Positions 62,601 through 64,000 of a stretch of DNA of 64,000 nt are shown here, in pieces. The notes below the pieces were generated by a model. It worked only from the letters and a program-made list of their open reading frames with translations. It made no database searches and was not told where the DNA came from. Both the position numbers and the translations under genes were made by a program. The first letter of the stretch is position 1; every line of letters begins with the position of its first letter. The DNA is from an uncultured Prevotellaceae bacterium (GTDB taxonomy: Bacteria > Bacteroidota > Bacteroidia > Bacteroidales > Bacteroidaceae): NCBI GenBank assembly GCA_900319385.1, contig ONOG01000011.1, positions 1-64,000 on the forward strand, in the 5' to 3' direction.

Positions 62601-64000
62601 CACGGGATAGCCCACGTTGTAGGCGCGAATCTTCGATGCCGTGTTTTCATCGTAGGTAAACTCGTTAAGGAAACGACGCACGCGCCAGTTCTCCTGGTTC
62701 ACAGTGAACGCCATGTTCTGAAGGTCCACCGGTGCGTAGGATGTGATGCTGTAGCCGTCGCTCAGGTTCACGTCGAAGGTGAAACCGTCGAACGTGCCCA
62801 CCGTGGCTGCACCTTCCCACATGACAGGGATGCTGTCGGGCTGAGCCACACGGATGCGTACGGGGCTGTCGATGGCGAGCGACTTTGTGGCATCGACGGT
62901 GACGAAGTAGGCACGGCCTGCCTCGATGGTGTAGGCAGGGACGAGCTGAGCCACGCCGTCGGCCGTCACGCCGCCCAGGGTGTAGGCAGCGCTGAAGGCA
63001 GCAGCCGTCTGTGCGGCATCGAGGTCGAAGGGCAGGCATACCTTATTATAGTCGCCTGCGGTCAGTGTGATGCCGGTCGTGACTGTCGAGGCTTGCGTGT
63101 CCTCGGTCGGCATGGCAGACGTGAGGTCCACCACAGCGGCAGCTGCACCGTAGTAGAGGCGGAAGTTGTCGAAGCACATCCAGTCGTTCTCCAGTCCGCC
63201 CACGATGTTCAGGCCGAAGGTCAGGTTGCCCGCAGCATCAGTCGTTGTGCTGAGCAGGTTCCAGTACTGACCGATGTCGAAGGCTGCACTGGCCCCGTGC
63301 ATGGAGTCGGGAGCCATCTTCTGGTTCGAACCGCCTGCGTTGCCACTGAGGTAGGCAGGCTGATAGCGTGACTGGTCGTAGATGTTGCAGACGGGTACAG
63401 ACTGGTTTCCCAACAGGAAGTTGGCCTTCACCACGTCGGTTCCCTGCCGATAGTAGTACGTCGCATCGCGCCATGCGGTTGAGCGATAGAAGGCCTGGGC
63501 CTTCAGCGTGTAGGTACCGGCGGGCATGTTGGCGAGGGTCTGGGTGAGGGAAACGTCGGGCTGGTTGAAGAATTCAGCCACGCCGTAGGTGGCGTTGATG
63601 CCTGCAGTGCCCGTCACATCCCATCCAGCCACACTGGTGTCGAAGGTCGGATTCTCGACGAGCGAGGTGATGTCGAACTGTCCCGAGCCGTTGGCTGGTG
63701 TGCCGTTCGTCAGCAGGTCGCAGACAGCCTGCCAGACGATGCCGTCGTATTCGGCGAGCTTCTCCTCGGTGGTGCAGTAGGCGGTGACGGTTGCTTCGTT
63801 CAGCACTGCGTCGTAGGCCGTATGGTCGAGTGCCTGGTTGGCAATGACGTCGTACTTGCTGTGCCACGATGCCAGGGCCTGGGTGACCATCGCCGTCATA
63901 TCGACACCGTAGTAGGTGAGAACGACATTGTCGTAGGCTGCCCAGTCATTTGAACTGGTCGCTGTCTTGCGGAATCCGATGGTGATGGTGCCGTCAGTCA
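59655..64000 (-). CDS. Secreted protein with tyrosine-phosphatase-like domain and sorting-type tail, 5' end missing
   Basis: The frame is open to the right edge of the window, so the N-terminus and signal peptide are outside; at least 1447 codons are visible. Galactose-binding-like modules (DNVVLTYYG; FDNFRLYYG) and 'LPFDLDAAQ' type beta domains come first. The central region is a Y-phosphatase-3-like domain: INIRDLGGWKT, RYGKIFRGAEL, and the active-site loop HCRIGADRTG (DNA 61965-61994), a full C-x5-R motif with the Cys and Arg in place. Another binding module follows, then the NNFSVPFDL...CYFIV domain and the tail VYDLQGRRVATPAKGIYIVNGKKVYVK. An exported protein- or inositol-phosphate phosphatase is the best reading; its substrate is unknown. 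Confidence 0.88.
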   Translation of the reverse strand, partial: TDGTITIGFRKTATSSNDWAAYDNVVLTYYGVDMTAMVTQALASWHSKYDVIANQALDHTAYDAVLNEATVTAYCTTEEKLAEYDGIVWQAVCDLLTNGTPANGSGQFDITSLVENPTFDTSVAGWDVTGTAGINATYGVAEFFNQPDVSLTQTLANMPAGTYTLKAQAFYRSTAWRDATYYYRQGTDVVKANFLLGNQSVPVCNIYDQSRYQPAYLSGNAGGSNQKMAPDSMHGASAAFDIGQYWNLLSTTTDAAGNLTFGLNIVGGLENDWMCFDNFRLYYGAAAAVVDLTSAMPTEDTQASTVTTGITLTAGDYNKVCLPFDLDAAQTAAAFSAAYTLGGVTADGVAQLVPAYTIEAGRAYFVTVDATKSLAIDSPVRIRVAQPDSIPVMWEGAATVGTFDGFTFDVNLSDGYSITSYAPVDLQNMAFTVNQENWRVRRFLNEFTYDENTASKIRAYNVGYPVSLDQPHSVFIPVPQNSAVLTLTVSTSNDYTADAETFSFAAGTTLCEVPNLIPQNTYYYKVEAGGSVITKGQFTTEGRIRMIKANSGINIRDLGGWKTLDGNHLRYGKIFRGAELNYGTPVSAADLAELRRLGIGAELDFRYTPDTNNETPAVSALGNDAPYLFLDQTYADASPTNFISDKDIYRQAFQLNLEQLRSGVATYFHCRIGADRTGSYALLVEGLCGVTLDQFAKDYELTTFSKSGTREWNQPGFNLLGKLEDINAFPGNTLQQKFFYYMNHELGIPAADLFEFIELMVEGDNEKSLTNADLAFATANDSYLQSADGVAAICANGSTIVSGAKARLSDGTTTTDLDMSIDAITLSFGEMTLEAGKDYTLTIPAGAIEKDGVENAAEVTLSFHTPYIFDGIYYLYSQSADGFLSAGNDFGTSACVDRYGLPLRWTVDNEGHGTFQYLPSQLYLYGPNWVYVNGEASEAVQFEVDRSAVEGFEGYQLRNIAQETGHQHLYTRLRTAANYATQYGRVAANGNLAEGGNCDNVEWTVWQFYTPAQQQAKLAADREAETLRAVTAAGIAAESVADFDQQLAERFTATTLTNVIATHASGGWTAGSTWNTQDDRLTYLNVYNTGSYGGEIYEKNCYLEQTVTVPHPGLYRIDLHALMRQARRAYCFDLGHQGIEPSTAYIEANGYRAQIPAWYSDCTEDKKPDNVTETQELFDAGKYALSLYTYVADDCKLTLRIAAESLAQMQWCIFSDPTLTALVPAVTISENATKAPADCDYANVTLERTLQPGIWNNFSVPFDLTADQISNSALAGATIYGFKQSDTENITFQTVTAIEAGKPYLVRLPETVTENVVNPTFAGVSIVRAEGETQGEDGTVQFVGQIYNKPLTDVADVCYLSTATQKLKKLSADGAIKGLRCYFIVPGASTTAAGIKLIFDTPTGIEEVETTNNEVHSTDVVYDLQGRRVATPAKGIYIVNGKKVYVK

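Noticed and set aside
1..64000. Recent genomic island or prophage
   Set aside because: No integrase, transposase, phage structural gene or attachment-site duplication was found. Housekeeping genes are spread throughout the window.

Overview
This window looks like chromosomal DNA of a fairly GC-rich member of the Bacteroidales, most like Prevotellaceae. The evidence is: promoters with the Bacteroidetes -7 box TAnnTTTG (several with TTG 19-20 bases upstream); a glycine-lipid acyltransferase pair; lineage-typical families (DUF4292, DUF4421, VanZ-like, EnvC-like M23); and large secreted proteins that end in a 'YDLQGRRV...GLYIVNGKKVxVK' tail, which resembles a type IX secretion C-terminal signal. 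I see no phage, plasmid, transposase or CRISPR array. The genus is inferred.

Layout. 1-14.8 kb: a partial secreted toroid-type protein and two giant secreted tail proteins, each giant followed by a tiny gene. 15-24.5 kb: housekeeping block with rpsT, tRNA-Glu, recO, the glycine-lipid pair, dgt, and an operon of dut, a TPR protein, a DUF4292 lipoprotein and a degenerate M23 protein. 24.7-27.8 kb: OPT transporter and M20 deacylase. 27.9-34.1 kb: secreted GH43 and GH51 arabinofuranosidase-type enzymes in one operon. 34.8-41.3 kb: a stand-alone IMP cyclohydrolase and the cell-shape operon mreB-mreC-mreD-mrdA-rodA. 41.4-47.3 kb: sodium symporter, VanZ-like protein, small HExxH protein, a repeat-rich gap, mdh and serB. 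47.4-51.6 kb: third tail protein with its tiny gene, then tRNA-Leu. 51.8-58.8 kb: DUF4421 protein, MaoC hydratase, rplS, a lipoprotein, and a two-gene operon of unknown role. 58.9-64 kb: tRNA-Phe, tRNA-Pro, and a fourth tail protein with its tiny gene; this one carries a protein-tyrosine-phosphatase domain and runs off the right edge.

The most unusual signal is a repeated two-gene unit. All four tail proteins that carry an 'NTLxLPF'-like beta domain before the tail are followed, after 27-29 bases or with an ATGA overlap, by a 59-70 residue gene. These small proteins share the start M(N)KKxYxxP, an acidic Gly/Asp-rich middle and a C-terminal Leu-Trp, and a strong hairpin follows each. The second signal is a family of about 108-bp palindromic elements built from 21-bp repeats, four copies roughly 10 kb apart. 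The third is a set of short repeated 'words' that fill intergenic gaps and also intrude into coding sequences, notably the linker before the C-terminal tail.

All calls come from reading the sequence; no database search was run. Family names are recognition from memory and are hedged where weak.
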